Source: Streptomyces narbonensis
GTDB taxonomy: Bacteria > Actinomycetota > Actinomycetes > Streptomycetales > Streptomycetaceae
DNA length: 64,000 bases
Reading direction: 5' to 3'
Assembly (NCBI RefSeq): GCF_014649015.1
Contig: NZ_BMSF01000006.1
Coordinates: 1-64,000 of the forward strand
This document shows positions 15,848 to 23,619 of the stretch, in pieces (position 1 is the first letter of the stretch; each line of letters starts with the position of its first letter). A program made the translations under genes and the position numbers. The notes under the pieces are model-generated. The model ran no database searches. It had not been told where the DNA came from and saw only the letters and a list, made by a program, of their open reading frames with translations.

Positions 15848-17395
15848 CTAGCCCCGCTTCGGCGGGAGGCAGGACGTGTTCGGGGGGTTCTTCTCCGGCC
15901 AGGCGATCTGGACGAAGCGCTGTGAGCCGTCCGGGGCCAGTTCCACGATCGGGACCGCCTTGTTGTACGGGTTGCCGTGGTTGTCGAGGCAGATCCAGCC
16001 GCTCGCGCCGTTCACCCGCAGCGAGCCCTTCACCTGCGGCCACTGCGTGACCACGTCCGCGAGCTCCGGGTACTGGGCGTCGCGCGGGGTGGCCTGGCGG
16101 ATCGCGTGGACGGCCGTCGCCATCGCGTCGTACGCGACGATGGCCTGCCCGTCCGCGAGCGCCACCGGCTTCTTCGAGGCGCGGGCGATGTCCGTCTCGA
16201 AGGTCGAGTACGCCGCCACCGAGCCGCCCGTCACCGGGACGCGCCGCCCCGGGGCCTCCTTCCACGCGTCGGGGTGGGCGAGCGAGGCGTAGCGCACGGT
16301 CAGCTTCGTCCGGAGCGCGTCCCGGTCGAGCTTCCCGTCGGCGCCCAGGTACGAGCCCTCGTCGCCGGTCAGGATCGTGAAGGCGCGGTCGGTGCAGCCG
16401 CGGGAGCCCAGGGCGTTGATGAACTGGCGGAGCTGGGTGTGGCGGCCGGCGAAGAAGACCGTCTCGGCGCGGGTGTCGCAGATCAGGTGGGTGATCTGGC
16501 GGAAGGTGTTGGCGGTCGTGCCCTCGTCGGTCGGGTCGGGCGGCGAGGTGAAGAGCTGCGGTTCGTAGGGCGCGCCCTTGAGGGAGGCGGCGAAGGCGGA
16601 CTTGAGGGTGTCGGTGTAGTGGTCACCGCTGCGGGTGTCCTGGACGAGGAGCGCCTTGGCGGCGTCGACGCGGCCGTAGTGGGCGAGGGCCTTGGCCTCG
16701 TCGCTGTTGGTGGGGGAGACGCGGGCGAGGCCGGGGAAGCGGTTGTTCCCGGCGCCGGGGCCGTTGGCGATGTCGTCGGCGGTGATGGTGGTGCCGACGA
16801 CGGCGATCCCGGCTCCGGTCAGCGCGGTCACCGCCTGCCGCATCTCGGTCGAGGAGGTGGCGACGCCGGAGACGACCCGCAGGCGGTCGGGCGCGCCGGT
16901 CATGGACGTGAGTTGCAGCGTGGTGGCCTGCCAGTAGGCGTTGCCCCGGCCGGTGTTGGCGAGGACGAGCCGGATCTTCGGGGTCTGGCTGTTGGACTCG
17001 TGGTTGGCGCGGTACTGGTAGGCGTAGGCGCCCTGCAGCTCGTGGAGGACCTTGGTCCGCATGCCTCCGTCGGGGGAGGTCAGGGGCAGGAGCACGGCGA
17101 CGGTGGCGTACTCGCCGGGCTGGAGGGTGGCGTTCTCGGCGCCGATGGCCCCGGCGATCTCGGTGAGTTCGGGGATGCCGAAGTCGTAGCCGTCGCCGTT
17201 GACGCCGACGCACTCGGAGCCGGTCTCGGTGCGGTCGACGCCGGCCGCGCAGGAACGGTCCTCCGGGGTGGTGAGCCGGGCGATCCCGTATCCGCCGAGA
17301 CCGATGACGACGGCGGCCGTGGCGAGTGCGGCGACGAGCTTCTGGCGGGGTGTGCGGACGCGCCGGCGCAGCCGGTCGGTCAGACGGTCGGGCAT
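15848..17395 (-). CDS. Membrane-anchored type 1 periplasmic-binding-like protein
   Basis: The 515-residue protein has a basic cytoplasmic start (DRLRRRVRTPRQK), one transmembrane helix at 19-38 with no cleavage site or lipobox, and a large extracellular domain of the branched-chain amino acid receptor (Peripla_BP_6) type: YATVAVLLPLTS, GIAVVGTTITADD, NNRFPGLARVSPTNSDEAKALAHYG, FAGRHTQLRQFINALGSRGC. Several Cys may form disulfides (ECVG, LICDT, GCTD, WICLD). No ABC permease or ATPase gene is near. It follows a STAND-like NTPase gene by four bases, so the two are probably a sensor and an effector. Detection of an extracellular ligand is inference. Confidence 0.82.
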   Translation of the reverse strand: MPDRLTDRLRRRVRTPRQKLVAALATAAVVIGLGGYGIARLTTPEDRSCAAGVDRTETGSECVGVNGDGYDFGIPELTEIAGAIGAENATLQPGEYATVAVLLPLTSPDGGMRTKVLHELQGAYAYQYRANHESNSQTPKIRLVLANTGRGNAYWQATTLQLTSMTGAPDRLRVVSGVATSSTEMRQAVTALTGAGIAVVGTTITADDIANGPGAGNNRFPGLARVSPTNSDEAKALAHYGRVDAAKALLVQDTRSGDHYTDTLKSAFAASLKGAPYEPQLFTSPPDPTDEGTTANTFRQITHLICDTRAETVFFAGRHTQLRQFINALGSRGCTDRAFTILTGDEGSYLGADGKLDRDALRTKLTVRYASLAHPDAWKEAPGRRVPVTGGSVAAYSTFETDIARASKKPVALADGQAIVAYDAMATAVHAIRQATPRDAQYPELADVVTQWPQVKGSLRVNGASGWICLDNHGNPYNKAVPIVELAPDGSQRFVQIAWPEKNPPNTSCLPPKRG

Positions 17396-17399
17396 GGCG

Positions 17400-19460
17400 T
17401 CAGACTCCGTCCTCGCGGCCGGGCGGCAGCGAGAGCTCCCGCCAGGCGCGGATGTCGCGCGGCCAGTGGGTGGCCGCGTCCCAGAGTGAACCGCTGCCCG
17501 TCAGATGGCGGCCGGAGAGCCTGCGCAGCTCGTGCGCGAGCCGGTCGGCGACATCGTCGTCGGGCAGTGCGAGCGGATCGGTGAGCAGCCATACGGCGTG
17601 CAGCAAGCGCCGTAAGGACAGGTGGAGTTCGGTGCTGTCGGCGTCGAGTCCTGAGGGCAGTTCGCCGGCCGGGGCCTGCCCCAGTGCGACGGCCCGGCGC
17701 GGGTCGGGCCCCGGCCGGTTCCGCTCGCGCGGGTACGGGGCGGCGGCGACGAACCGCAGCCGCCCGAGCCAGCCGAGGACGTCCTGCTCGGGGAAGGTGA
17801 CCCGCAGGTGGGTGACGGCTTCCTCGGTGCGGCCGAGCGCGAGGTCGTGGTGGAGGCGGTACGGGCCGGGCTCGGGGCCGTAGTGCCGGTGCAGGGTCTC
17901 GTGGACCGCGCGCCAGGCCGCGTACCGCGGCTCGTCGGCGTCCTCGAAGCGCAGCCGGTGCAGGAGCAGGGCGCGCAGGAGGGGGTCGGCGACGAAGTGG
18001 CGCGGGCCTTCCTGCCAGTCCTCGGAGCGGAGCCGGTCGCGGACCCGCAGCGCCACGTCCCCGTCCAGGGACTCGCCCTGGAGCCGGGCGTGGGCGAGCA
18101 CCCGCGCGGACTCCTCGTCGTGGGTGGCGGCCAGCACCGCGTACGGGCCGGGGCGGCGCACCGGGAGCAGCTCGGCCAGGAGGGTGGGGGCCACGGGCAC
18201 CGGCGGGGTGTCCTCGCGCAGCTCCACCGTCAGGTCGAGGAGCCCGCCCGGGGTGAGACCGGACCGCAGCTCCGCCGGGGCCTCGCCGGCGGCCCGGCCG
18301 AGGAGCGCCACGCCGAGCGGCCGGCCGCCGGTCAGGCGGTGGACGGCGCGGGACAGTTCGGCGGGCGTGCGGCCGGCCGGGTCCTGGCGGTCGAAGGCGG
18401 CGCGGGTCTGGGCGGGGGAGAGCGGCGTGAGCTCGACGGCGAGGATGCCGGAGCCGACGCTCGTCCCGCGCGGGCAGGGCGCGCGGTGCGCGGTCTCCGG
18501 CAGCCGGGTCCTGGTGGCATGCCGCAGCCCCTCGTGCTCGCGGACCCGGGAGGCGGCGAGGACGACGACGCGGTCGCGGCGTCCGTCGGCGCGGGCCCGC
18601 AGAATCGGTTCGACGAGCTGCCGGCCGAGCTGCTCGTGGGCGTTGTCGAGGAGCAGGACCGGTCTGCCGATGCGGGTGCCGCGCCGTAGGCCCGTATAGG
18701 CGTGGAGCAGGTCCTCGGTGAGGGCGCCGACGAGGAAGTCCTCGGCCTCGCGGCGGCGCCGGCCGCCCTGCTCGAAGTCGATCGCGAGCTGGCGGAGACC
18801 GGCCTTGCCGCGGCCGCCGGCGTTGCGATAGCTGCCGTACCAGTTCTCGGAGGCCCGCTGGAAGCGGCCGAAGACCTCCTCCAGGACGGTCTCCACGGTC
18901 GCCTCGGCGAGCACCCCGGCCATCGGGGCGGCGGCCTCGGCGAAGTTGGCGGCCAGCTTGGAGAGGACCTTGGCGACCCAGTTCCCGGCGGCGCCCTTCG
19001 TCGCGTCGACGGTCGCGAGCAGCGGCCCGAGCCGCAGGAGGTCGTTCCTGGCCCGCTCGTCGTCCTCCTGGGACCAGCCGAGCGAGGCGACGGCGACGAG
19101 CCCGAGCGAGAGCCGCGGGAACTGCACGGGCTTCGCGGCGAGCACCTTCGGCGACAGCTGTACGGCGAGCTCGGTGAGCGCGCCGGTGACCTCGCTCCAG
19201 CCGGGGCCGTGGTCGGCGGGCGGCTCGACGTGCGCGCAGTCGAGCAGGGCGAGCGGGGTGTAGCCCTTGTAGCGGTTGCGGACCTCCTTGAGCAGGGCGG
19301 TCTTCCCCATGCCGCGCCCGCCCGTGAACACCGTGACCGGCGGATCGTCGCCGTGCTCGTACGCGACCCGCGCGGCGCCGTGCCGGGTGAGTCCGCTGAG
19401 CCGTGCGACGAGACCGCTGTCGTGCAGGACCGCCTCGCGGCCGTAGAGCTCCCTGTCCAC
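17400..19460 (-). CDS. STAND-like P-loop NTPase
   Basis: A 686-residue cytoplasmic protein starting at a GTG. The Walker A motif TGGRGMGKTALL is at about 46-57 and the Walker B VLLLDNAHEQLG at about 268-279. The segment after that (VVVLAASRVREHEG) resembles sensor 1, and LTGGRPLGVALLG near 375 resembles the winged-helix entry of STAND ATPases. The C-terminal half is helical, rich in Leu, Arg and His, and has no recognisable repeat or effector domain. Cysteines are few. It is the first gene of a two-gene operon with the anchored binding protein. Function is unknown; signal transduction is the likeliest role for the architecture. Confidence 0.78.
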   Translation of the reverse strand: MDRELYGREAVLHDSGLVARLSGLTRHGAARVAYEHGDDPPVTVFTGGRGMGKTALLKEVRNRYKGYTPLALLDCAHVEPPADHGPGWSEVTGALTELAVQLSPKVLAAKPVQFPRLSLGLVAVASLGWSQEDDERARNDLLRLGPLLATVDATKGAAGNWVAKVLSKLAANFAEAAAPMAGVLAEATVETVLEEVFGRFQRASENWYGSYRNAGGRGKAGLRQLAIDFEQGGRRRREAEDFLVGALTEDLLHAYTGLRRGTRIGRPVLLLDNAHEQLGRQLVEPILRARADGRRDRVVVLAASRVREHEGLRHATRTRLPETAHRAPCPRGTSVGSGILAVELTPLSPAQTRAAFDRQDPAGRTPAELSRAVHRLTGGRPLGVALLGRAAGEAPAELRSGLTPGGLLDLTVELREDTPPVPVAPTLLAELLPVRRPGPYAVLAATHDEESARVLAHARLQGESLDGDVALRVRDRLRSEDWQEGPRHFVADPLLRALLLHRLRFEDADEPRYAAWRAVHETLHRHYGPEPGPYRLHHDLALGRTEEAVTHLRVTFPEQDVLGWLGRLRFVAAAPYPRERNRPGPDPRRAVALGQAPAGELPSGLDADSTELHLSLRRLLHAVWLLTDPLALPDDDVADRLAHELRRLSGRHLTGSGSLWDAATHWPRDIRAWRELSLPPGREDGV

Positions 19461-19611
19461 CCGCCACCCCCCTGCTTCCCCCTGCTACCCCACGAGATGT
19501 GCCCCGTCACATCGTCAAGTTCAGGATATCGACAGGGTGTTGGGAACACGCCAGCCTTTGCGAGGTTGCTGTGCGGGCCGGCGGGAGGTTTCCCCGCGGG
19601 GAGCGGGCGCG

Positions 19612-20079
19612 TCAGGCGAGGCCGTCCCAGCCCCAGCGCGGGGTGGGGCCGGGGTCGCCGAGGTCCGTGCCGGGCGCCGAGGCGGAGACGTCCTTGGCGA
19701 TCCGCGTGCCCCAGTCGAAGTACTCCACGACCCTGCGGCGCAGCAGGGCGTCGTCCGGCAGCTCCTTCTCCACGGCGGCCGTCATCAGCTCCATCCAGCG
19801 CAGCCGCTGCTCCTCGGTGATGCCGAGCCCGAGATGGGCGCGGAGCAGGGCCTGGTGCCCGCCGTGCTCGGCGGTGAAGCCGGCCGGCCCCGAGAAGACC
19901 TCCGCCAGCCACACGGCGACGTGCTCCACGTGGGTGGCGGTGAAGTCGGCGAAGACGGGCGCGAGGAGGGGGTCGGCCAGGACGCCCTCGTAGAACGTCG
20001 AGGAAAGCCGCCGCAGCGCCTCGGCGCCGCCCACGGCCTCGTACAGGGTGTCGGTGTGCTTCGCGTGCTCGGCGCTCAT
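19612..20079 (-). CDS. Truncated haemoglobin, group II (TrHbO-like)
   Basis: A 155-residue globin: TLYEAVGGAEALRRLSSTFYEGVLADPLLAPVFADF is the helix A-B-E start of truncated globins, and GFTAEHGGHQALLRAHLGLGITEEQRLRWMELM contains the proximal His region and the Trp at G8 typical of group II. Such globins bind O2 or NO and support respiration or detoxification. The C-terminal 25 residues (PGTDLGDPGPTPRWGWDGLA) extend past the globin fold. It is a lone gene, transcribed in the same direction as the NTPase operon, with a promoter-sized gap of about 150 bp between them. Confidence 0.9.
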   Translation of the reverse strand: MSAEHAKHTDTLYEAVGGAEALRRLSSTFYEGVLADPLLAPVFADFTATHVEHVAVWLAEVFSGPAGFTAEHGGHQALLRAHLGLGITEEQRLRWMELMTAAVEKELPDDALLRRRVVEYFDWGTRIAKDVSASAPGTDLGDPGPTPRWGWDGLA

Positions 20080-20169
20080 GCGGGACCTCCGGGATCCGGG
20101 ACGTGGCCTCTCAGCTTTCCTGCAACTGGCCCCGTATCCAAGGATGTTCGCTCTAGGCGGGGCCGACTG

Positions 20170-20901
20170 CTAGGGGGCGTCCTCCCCGATGTCCTCGTGC
20201 CAGAGCGCGGGGTGCGCGGCGATGAACTCCCGCATGAGGGACGTGCATGCGGGGTCGTCGAGCACGATCACCTCGACGCCGTGCGCCGCGAGCCAGTCGT
20301 GCCCGCCGTGGAAGGTCTCGGCCTCGCCGACGACGACCCGAGAGATCCCGAACTGCCGGACGAGACCGGAGCAGTACCAGCACGGCGACAGGGTGGTGAC
20401 CATCGTCGTCCCCCGGTACGAACGTTGCCTCCCGGCGGCCCGGAAGGCGGCGGTCTCGGCGTGCAGGGAGGGGTCCCCGTCCTGTACGCGGCGATTGTGC
20501 CCCCGCCCGAGGAGCGCGCCGTCGGCCCCGTAGAGCGCGGCCCCGATGGGGATGCCGCCTTCGCCGAGCCCGGCACGGGCTTCGTCGAGGGCGGTGGTCA
20601 GCCATTGCCGTGCCAGTTCCTGATCCATGGGAGGAGTGCCCGGATTGCTGGGAGCGGCGGCCTCCCCGGTGGTGGGCATGACGTAGGAGCCCTTGCCGGG
20701 CACTGTGTAGATCAGCTCGTGCTCGGCGAGCTTTTGCATGGCCCTTCGGGCGGTCAGTACGGCGATGCCGTACTCCTGGGCGAGGCGAGCCGGTGCGGGA
20801 ACCATCCGGTCCGGGGCGTACTCCCCGCTGGCGATCTTCGCCGCGATCACGTCGGCCAGCTGCATGTACAGCGGACGTCCCGACTTGGGGTCAAGGCTCA
20901 T
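20170..20901 (-). CDS. GntR winged-helix domain fused to a cytosine/guanine-type deaminase
   Basis: The 243-residue protein joins two domains. Residues 8-76 are a GntR winged helix (YMQLADVIAAKIASGEYAPDRMVPAPARLAQEYGIAVLTARRAMQKL). Residues 92-240 are a zinc deaminase with HAE at 147-149 and SPCWYC at 173-177, closest in feel to yeast-type cytosine deaminase (EGGIPIGAALYG, FHGGHDWL). Both zinc-site motifs and the proton-shuttle Glu are intact, so it should be an active enzyme tied to DNA binding. It is divergent from two small genes, with palindromes between. Feedback of a pyrimidine or similar ligand on transcription is inference. Confidence 0.85.
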   Translation of the reverse strand: MSLDPKSGRPLYMQLADVIAAKIASGEYAPDRMVPAPARLAQEYGIAVLTARRAMQKLAEHELIYTVPGKGSYVMPTTGEAAAPSNPGTPPMDQELARQWLTTALDEARAGLGEGGIPIGAALYGADGALLGRGHNRRVQDGDPSLHAETAAFRAAGRQRSYRGTTMVTTLSPCWYCSGLVRQFGISRVVVGEAETFHGGHDWLAAHGVEVIVLDDPACTSLMREFIAAHPALWHEDIGEDAP

Positions 20902-20946
20902 ACGTCAACAGTAGATAGTCATACAAAGACACGTTCGGATGGATCT

Positions 20947-20977
20947 AGCTACGTAGCTATGTAGCACTGTGTAGTGC
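20947..20977. promoter_or_regulatory. Two palindromes in the GntR-fusion intergenic region
   Basis: AGCTACGTAGCT (20947-20958) is a perfect 12-bp palindrome, and GCACT-GTGT-AGTGC (20964-20977) a second inverted repeat. They sit 46 bp upstream of the GntR-deaminase start and face the divergent small-gene operon. The region is A/T-rich compared with its surroundings. Binding by the fused GntR domain is a reasonable guess. Confidence 0.45.
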
Positions 20978-21006
20978 GCACGAGGGTGTGGCCACGAAAT
21001 CGAAGA

Positions 21007-21035
21007 CCCCGGCGACCGTCCTACCGGTCCCGGGG
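21007..21035 (+). other. RNA hairpin in the leader of the two-gene accessory operon
   Basis: CCCCGGCGACCG pairs with CGGTCCCGGGG across a TCCTA-containing loop, with one bulged base. It precedes the AAGGAG ribosome site of the first small gene by about 17 bases and would be transcribed. It could act as a transcript stabiliser or an attenuator; there is no T-tract. Confidence 0.35.
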
Positions 21036-21066
21036 CATGGCCACCAACTTCCAAGGAGTTGATGAC

Positions 21067-21381
21067 GTGCGGAACCCTATCGCGCGCGTACTCGGCAGGG
21101 CGCTGATCCCCGTACTGCTCGGGCTGCTCATGCTCACCCTCCCGCCCACCGGCCGGCACCGGCCCCGTCCGGCCGCGCCGGCGCGCGCACCCCGGCATCG
21201 TGCGCCCGCCCGGCGGTCTCCCTACGCCCAGGAGCAGGCGCAGCTCCTCGACGGGTCCCGGTCGCCGCTGGAGCGGCCCTACCTGCGGGCCGAGCAGCGC
21301 AGGCGCCGGCGAGCCTTGTGGCTGGCCACGGTCGGGGTGGACGTCGACCAGCGGAACATCCACGCCGGGAGCGCCCGATGA
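21067..21381 (+). CDS. Small basic membrane protein of an accessory operon
   Basis: A 104-residue product from a GTG placed eight bases after AAGGAG. Residues 9-25 (ALIPVLLGLLMLTLP) form one transmembrane segment, followed by a Pro/Arg/Ala-rich tail (GRHRPRPAAPARAPRHRAP) and LERPYLRAEQRRRRRALWLATVGVD. No known domain. Its stop overlaps the next start (ATGA), so the two are co-expressed. The position, divergent from a GntR gene, is of the kind seen in small Streptomyces mobile-element cassettes. Confidence 0.55.
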   Translation: MRNPIARVLGRALIPVLLGLLMLTLPPTGRHRPRPAAPARAPRHRAPARRSPYAQEQAQLLDGSRSPLERPYLRAEQRRRRRALWLATVGVDVDQRNIHAGSAR

Positions 21382-21704
21382 GCCGCTGCGGGGCGCGGCG
21401 GTCCGTGTTCGACGTCGCCGAAGTGGTGCGGCCGGTGTGGGGCGGCTCGGTCTGTCTGCTCGCCGCCGGGCACGACGGTCCGCACCGGGATCGGGCGGGT
21501 GACGGCTGGTGGGTGACACCGGAGATCGCCGACGCGGTGACCGTGTCCCTGCTGACCCGCGCCCTGACGGCCCCACCCGAGCCGGAGTACCGGTCGCCCC
21601 GCTGCATCGTCGGCCGCCACGACCGCTGCCGGGACCACGTGCCCCGCGACAGCGGCGTACAGGGGGTCCGCTACCTCGTGTGCGGGTGCCTCTGCCATGG
21701 GTGA
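21378..21704 (+). CDS. Small cysteine-containing hypothetical protein
   Basis: A 108-residue product. The N-terminal half carries VVRPVWGGSVCLLAAGHDGPHRDRAG, and the C-terminal half clusters Cys and His: SPRCIVGRHDRCRDHVP and YLVCGCLCHG at the very end. The spacing suggests a zinc-binding end. I do not recognise the family. It is coupled by a 4-bp overlap to the small membrane protein upstream and is probably regulated by the divergent GntR fusion. Confidence 0.55.
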   Translation: MSRCGARRSVFDVAEVVRPVWGGSVCLLAAGHDGPHRDRAGDGWWVTPEIADAVTVSLLTRALTAPPEPEYRSPRCIVGRHDRCRDHVPRDSGVQGVRYLVCGCLCHG

Positions 21705-21708
21705 GCCA

Positions 21709-21714
21709 TAGGCT
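21709..21714 (+). promoter_or_regulatory. -10 element of a leaderless promoter
   Basis: TAGGCT ends six bases before the ATG of the DUF1801 gene. There is no ribosome site between them, so the transcript probably starts at the start codon. Confidence 0.5.
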
Positions 21715-21720
21715 CGCCGC

Positions 21721-22086
21721 ATGGTGCAGAGCAGTGCGGAAGACGTCGACGCCTATCTGGCCGAGGTGCCGGAGGGGCGCAGGGACGCGCTGGCCGGGTT
21801 GCGGCGGTTGTGCCGGGCCGAACTCAAGGGGTTCGACGAGGTCATGGCGTACGGCATGCCCACGTACGTGCGGGAGGGCGCCGCCGAGATCGCCTTCGCG
21901 AGTCAGAAGCAGTACATCTCCTTCTACCTCATGAGGAGCGACGTCCGGGAGGCTTTCGAGGAGCGGCTGGCCGGCCGGGACATGGGCAAGGGCTGCCTGC
22001 GGTTCCGTAAGCCGGAGGACGTCGATCTCGATCTCGTGCGAGACCTGCTGCGGGCTGTCGTGGCCGCGCCGGGTGAGATCTGCTGA
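21721..22086 (+). CDS. DUF1801 domain protein
   Basis: The 121-residue protein matches the DUF1801 (YdhG-like) family: VDAYLAEVPEGRRDALAGLRRLC at the N-terminus, then EVMAYGMPTYVREG and IAFASQKQYISFYLM in the centre, and GKGCLRFRKPEDVDLDLVRDLL at the end. The family is small, cytoplasmic and of unknown biochemical function, sometimes linked to iron handling. It probably has its own leaderless promoter and ends before a strong palindromic terminator. Confidence 0.85.
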   Translation: MVQSSAEDVDAYLAEVPEGRRDALAGLRRLCRAELKGFDEVMAYGMPTYVREGAAEIAFASQKQYISFYLMRSDVREAFEERLAGRDMGKGCLRFRKPEDVDLDLVRDLLRAVVAAPGEIC

Positions 22087-22171
22087 CGGGCCGGCCGGGC
22101 GAGGGGGAGCGCGGCAAGTGGGACCCGATCTCCGGAACGGACCTACCTGCGGCGGCCGCGCTTCCGACGAC

Positions 22172-22197
22172 GCCGGACACCCCTAGGGGTGTCCGGC
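22172..22197. terminator. Perfect 26-bp palindrome between convergent genes
   Basis: GCCGGACACCCCT is followed by its exact reverse complement, centred on CTAG. The RNA would form a long stem for either strand, suiting a bidirectional terminator between the DUF1801 and SnoaL-like genes. Each half contains GGGGTGTCCGG, the same terminal sequence as the miniature repeat at 5617, as if two element ends were joined at the CTAG target. Confidence 0.65.
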
Positions 22198-22204
22198 TTC
22201 CCGC

Positions 22205-22573
22205 TCAGTTCCGCGTCGTGAGTCCCGCCAGCAGCTCGCGGGGGTCGAAGGTCACCCGGATGCGGGTGACCTTCCCGTCGTCCACGTGCATCCAGTTCGC
22301 CGTCGGGGCAGGCGGTGCGACGCTTGTGTGCAGATCGAACCAGGTGATCACTTCGCCGCCTTCCGCCACCCGCGCCTTCACGTCGATCTTCTCCAGCACC
22401 TGGCCGAGCCCCTTCAGCCCGGCCAGTGCCGCCTCTGCCCCCGACGCCGTGCCCAGCGCTCCGACGAAGTCGACGTCCTCGGCGAGCAACCCCCGCACGG
22501 TGTCGAAATCGCCCGCCTCCCAGGCGGTGAAGTAGGTCTCGGCCAGCTCTCGCGCAGTCCTCGTCGTCGTCAT
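22205..22573 (-). CDS. SnoaL-like / NTF2-fold protein
   Basis: A 122-residue protein with the cone-shaped NTF2 fold signature: ARELAETYFTAWEAGDFDTVRGLLAEDVDFVGALGTASGAEAALAGL, then VITWFDLHT and the C-terminal strand pair (WMHVDDGKVTRIRVTFDPRELLAGL). Members are polyketide cyclases, small hydrolases or binding proteins. Its divergent LysR partner and the short space between them suggest direct control by that regulator. Confidence 0.8.
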   Translation of the reverse strand: MTTTRTARELAETYFTAWEAGDFDTVRGLLAEDVDFVGALGTASGAEAALAGLKGLGQVLEKIDVKARVAEGGEVITWFDLHTSVAPPAPTANWMHVDDGKVTRIRVTFDPRELLAGLTTRN

Positions 22574-22619
22574 GCCTTCATCCTCCAGCCCTCCGATCGA
22601 TCCGTCCAACAGATGGATC

Positions 22620-22630
22620 AGATGGCATCT
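22620..22630. promoter_or_regulatory. Candidate LysR box
   Basis: AGATG-G-CATCT is a perfect short inverted repeat in the 70-bp gap between the SnoaL-like gene and the divergent LysR gene. Position and dyad type fit a LysR recognition site that controls both genes. Confidence 0.4.
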
Positions 22631-22643
22631 ATCATTACTGGAT

Positions 22644-23519
22644 ATGGAGATGCATCAGCTGCGCTACTTCGCCGCGATCGTGGATGAGGGCACCTTCACA
22701 GCTGCCGCCCACCGACTGCATGTCAGCCAGTCCGGCATCAGCACCCAAGTGGCCAAGCTGGAGGCGGAACTGGGGCAGCGGCTGCTCGACCGCTCCAGCC
22801 GTCACATCCGCCTCACCCCGGCTGGTGAAGCCGTTCTTCCTCTTGCGAAGAACGCTCTCGCCGCTTTCGAGGCCATCAAGCACACCGCCGGCGAGTTCGC
22901 CGATGCCGTCCGCGGCCGGGTCCGTCTCGGCATGATCATGGGCTGCTCGATCCCGGCTTTCCTCGACACCGTCGCCGACCTCGGCCGCACCCACCCCGAC
23001 ATCGAGGTCAGCCTTCACGAGGGCTACTCCGACGACCTCCAGGCCCAGGTCCTCGCCGGCTCTCTCGACCTCGCCCTGATCGGCTACTCGGGCACCGTCG
23101 CCCAAGGCCTGGAGGCGAGCGTCGTCGTCGACGAGCCGGTTGCCGCGGCCGTCCCTGCCGGGCACCCCCTCGACCGGCCGGACCTGCGCCTCGGCGACCT
23201 GCGAGGCGAGAAGATCCTCTGCCTCTCCCCAGGCACCGGCATCCGCGCCGCCTACGAGGACTCCTGCCGCAGGCTCGGTCTCGACCCGCGCGTGGACATC
23301 GACGCCAGTTCTCCGGTCACCGTGCTCCGTCTCGCCGAGCGCGGTGCGGGTGTCGCCGTGCTCAGCGCGTCCTCCACGCGAGGCGCCGACCTGCGGACGG
23401 TCCCGCTCACCGACGCCGCCACGCACGCCCGGCTGGGGCTCATCACCCGCCGAGGCCAGCACCCCCCGGCCGCCCAGCTCCTGCGGACCAGGCTCCTCGT
23501 CGCTCTGGAAGCCGGCTAG
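22644..23519 (+). CDS. LysR family transcriptional regulator
   Basis: The 291-residue regulator starts MEMHQLRYFAAIVDEGTFTAAAHRLHVSQSGISTQVAKLEAELG, a standard LysR helix-turn-helix. The effector domain from about 92 (RVRLGMIMGCSIPAFLDTVADLGRTHPDIEVSLHEG) follows the type 2 periplasmic-binding fold. The ATG two codons later is an alternative start. It is divergent from the SnoaL-like gene, its probable target. Confidence 0.92.
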   Translation: MEMHQLRYFAAIVDEGTFTAAAHRLHVSQSGISTQVAKLEAELGQRLLDRSSRHIRLTPAGEAVLPLAKNALAAFEAIKHTAGEFADAVRGRVRLGMIMGCSIPAFLDTVADLGRTHPDIEVSLHEGYSDDLQAQVLAGSLDLALIGYSGTVAQGLEASVVVDEPVAAAVPAGHPLDRPDLRLGDLRGEKILCLSPGTGIRAAYEDSCRRLGLDPRVDIDASSPVTVLRLAERGAGVAVLSASSTRGADLRTVPLTDAATHARLGLITRRGQHPPAAQLLRTRLLVALEAG

Positions 23520-23619
23520 AGACCCGGGGGCATTACCTGGGAGGTCATCGACCGTCGCGGCGGGTCGGTGTCACGATCGGTTCCGTACCAGCCCGGCCGA
23601 CCGGAAGGACACCAGCACC

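Noticed and set aside
20160..20190. Fourth CTAG-GGGGG miniature repeat end at the deaminase stop
   Set aside because: CTAGGGGGCGTCC resembles the element end, but the match fades after about ten bases, needs a gap, and has no partner end. It can be explained as the coding sequence of the deaminase C-terminus.
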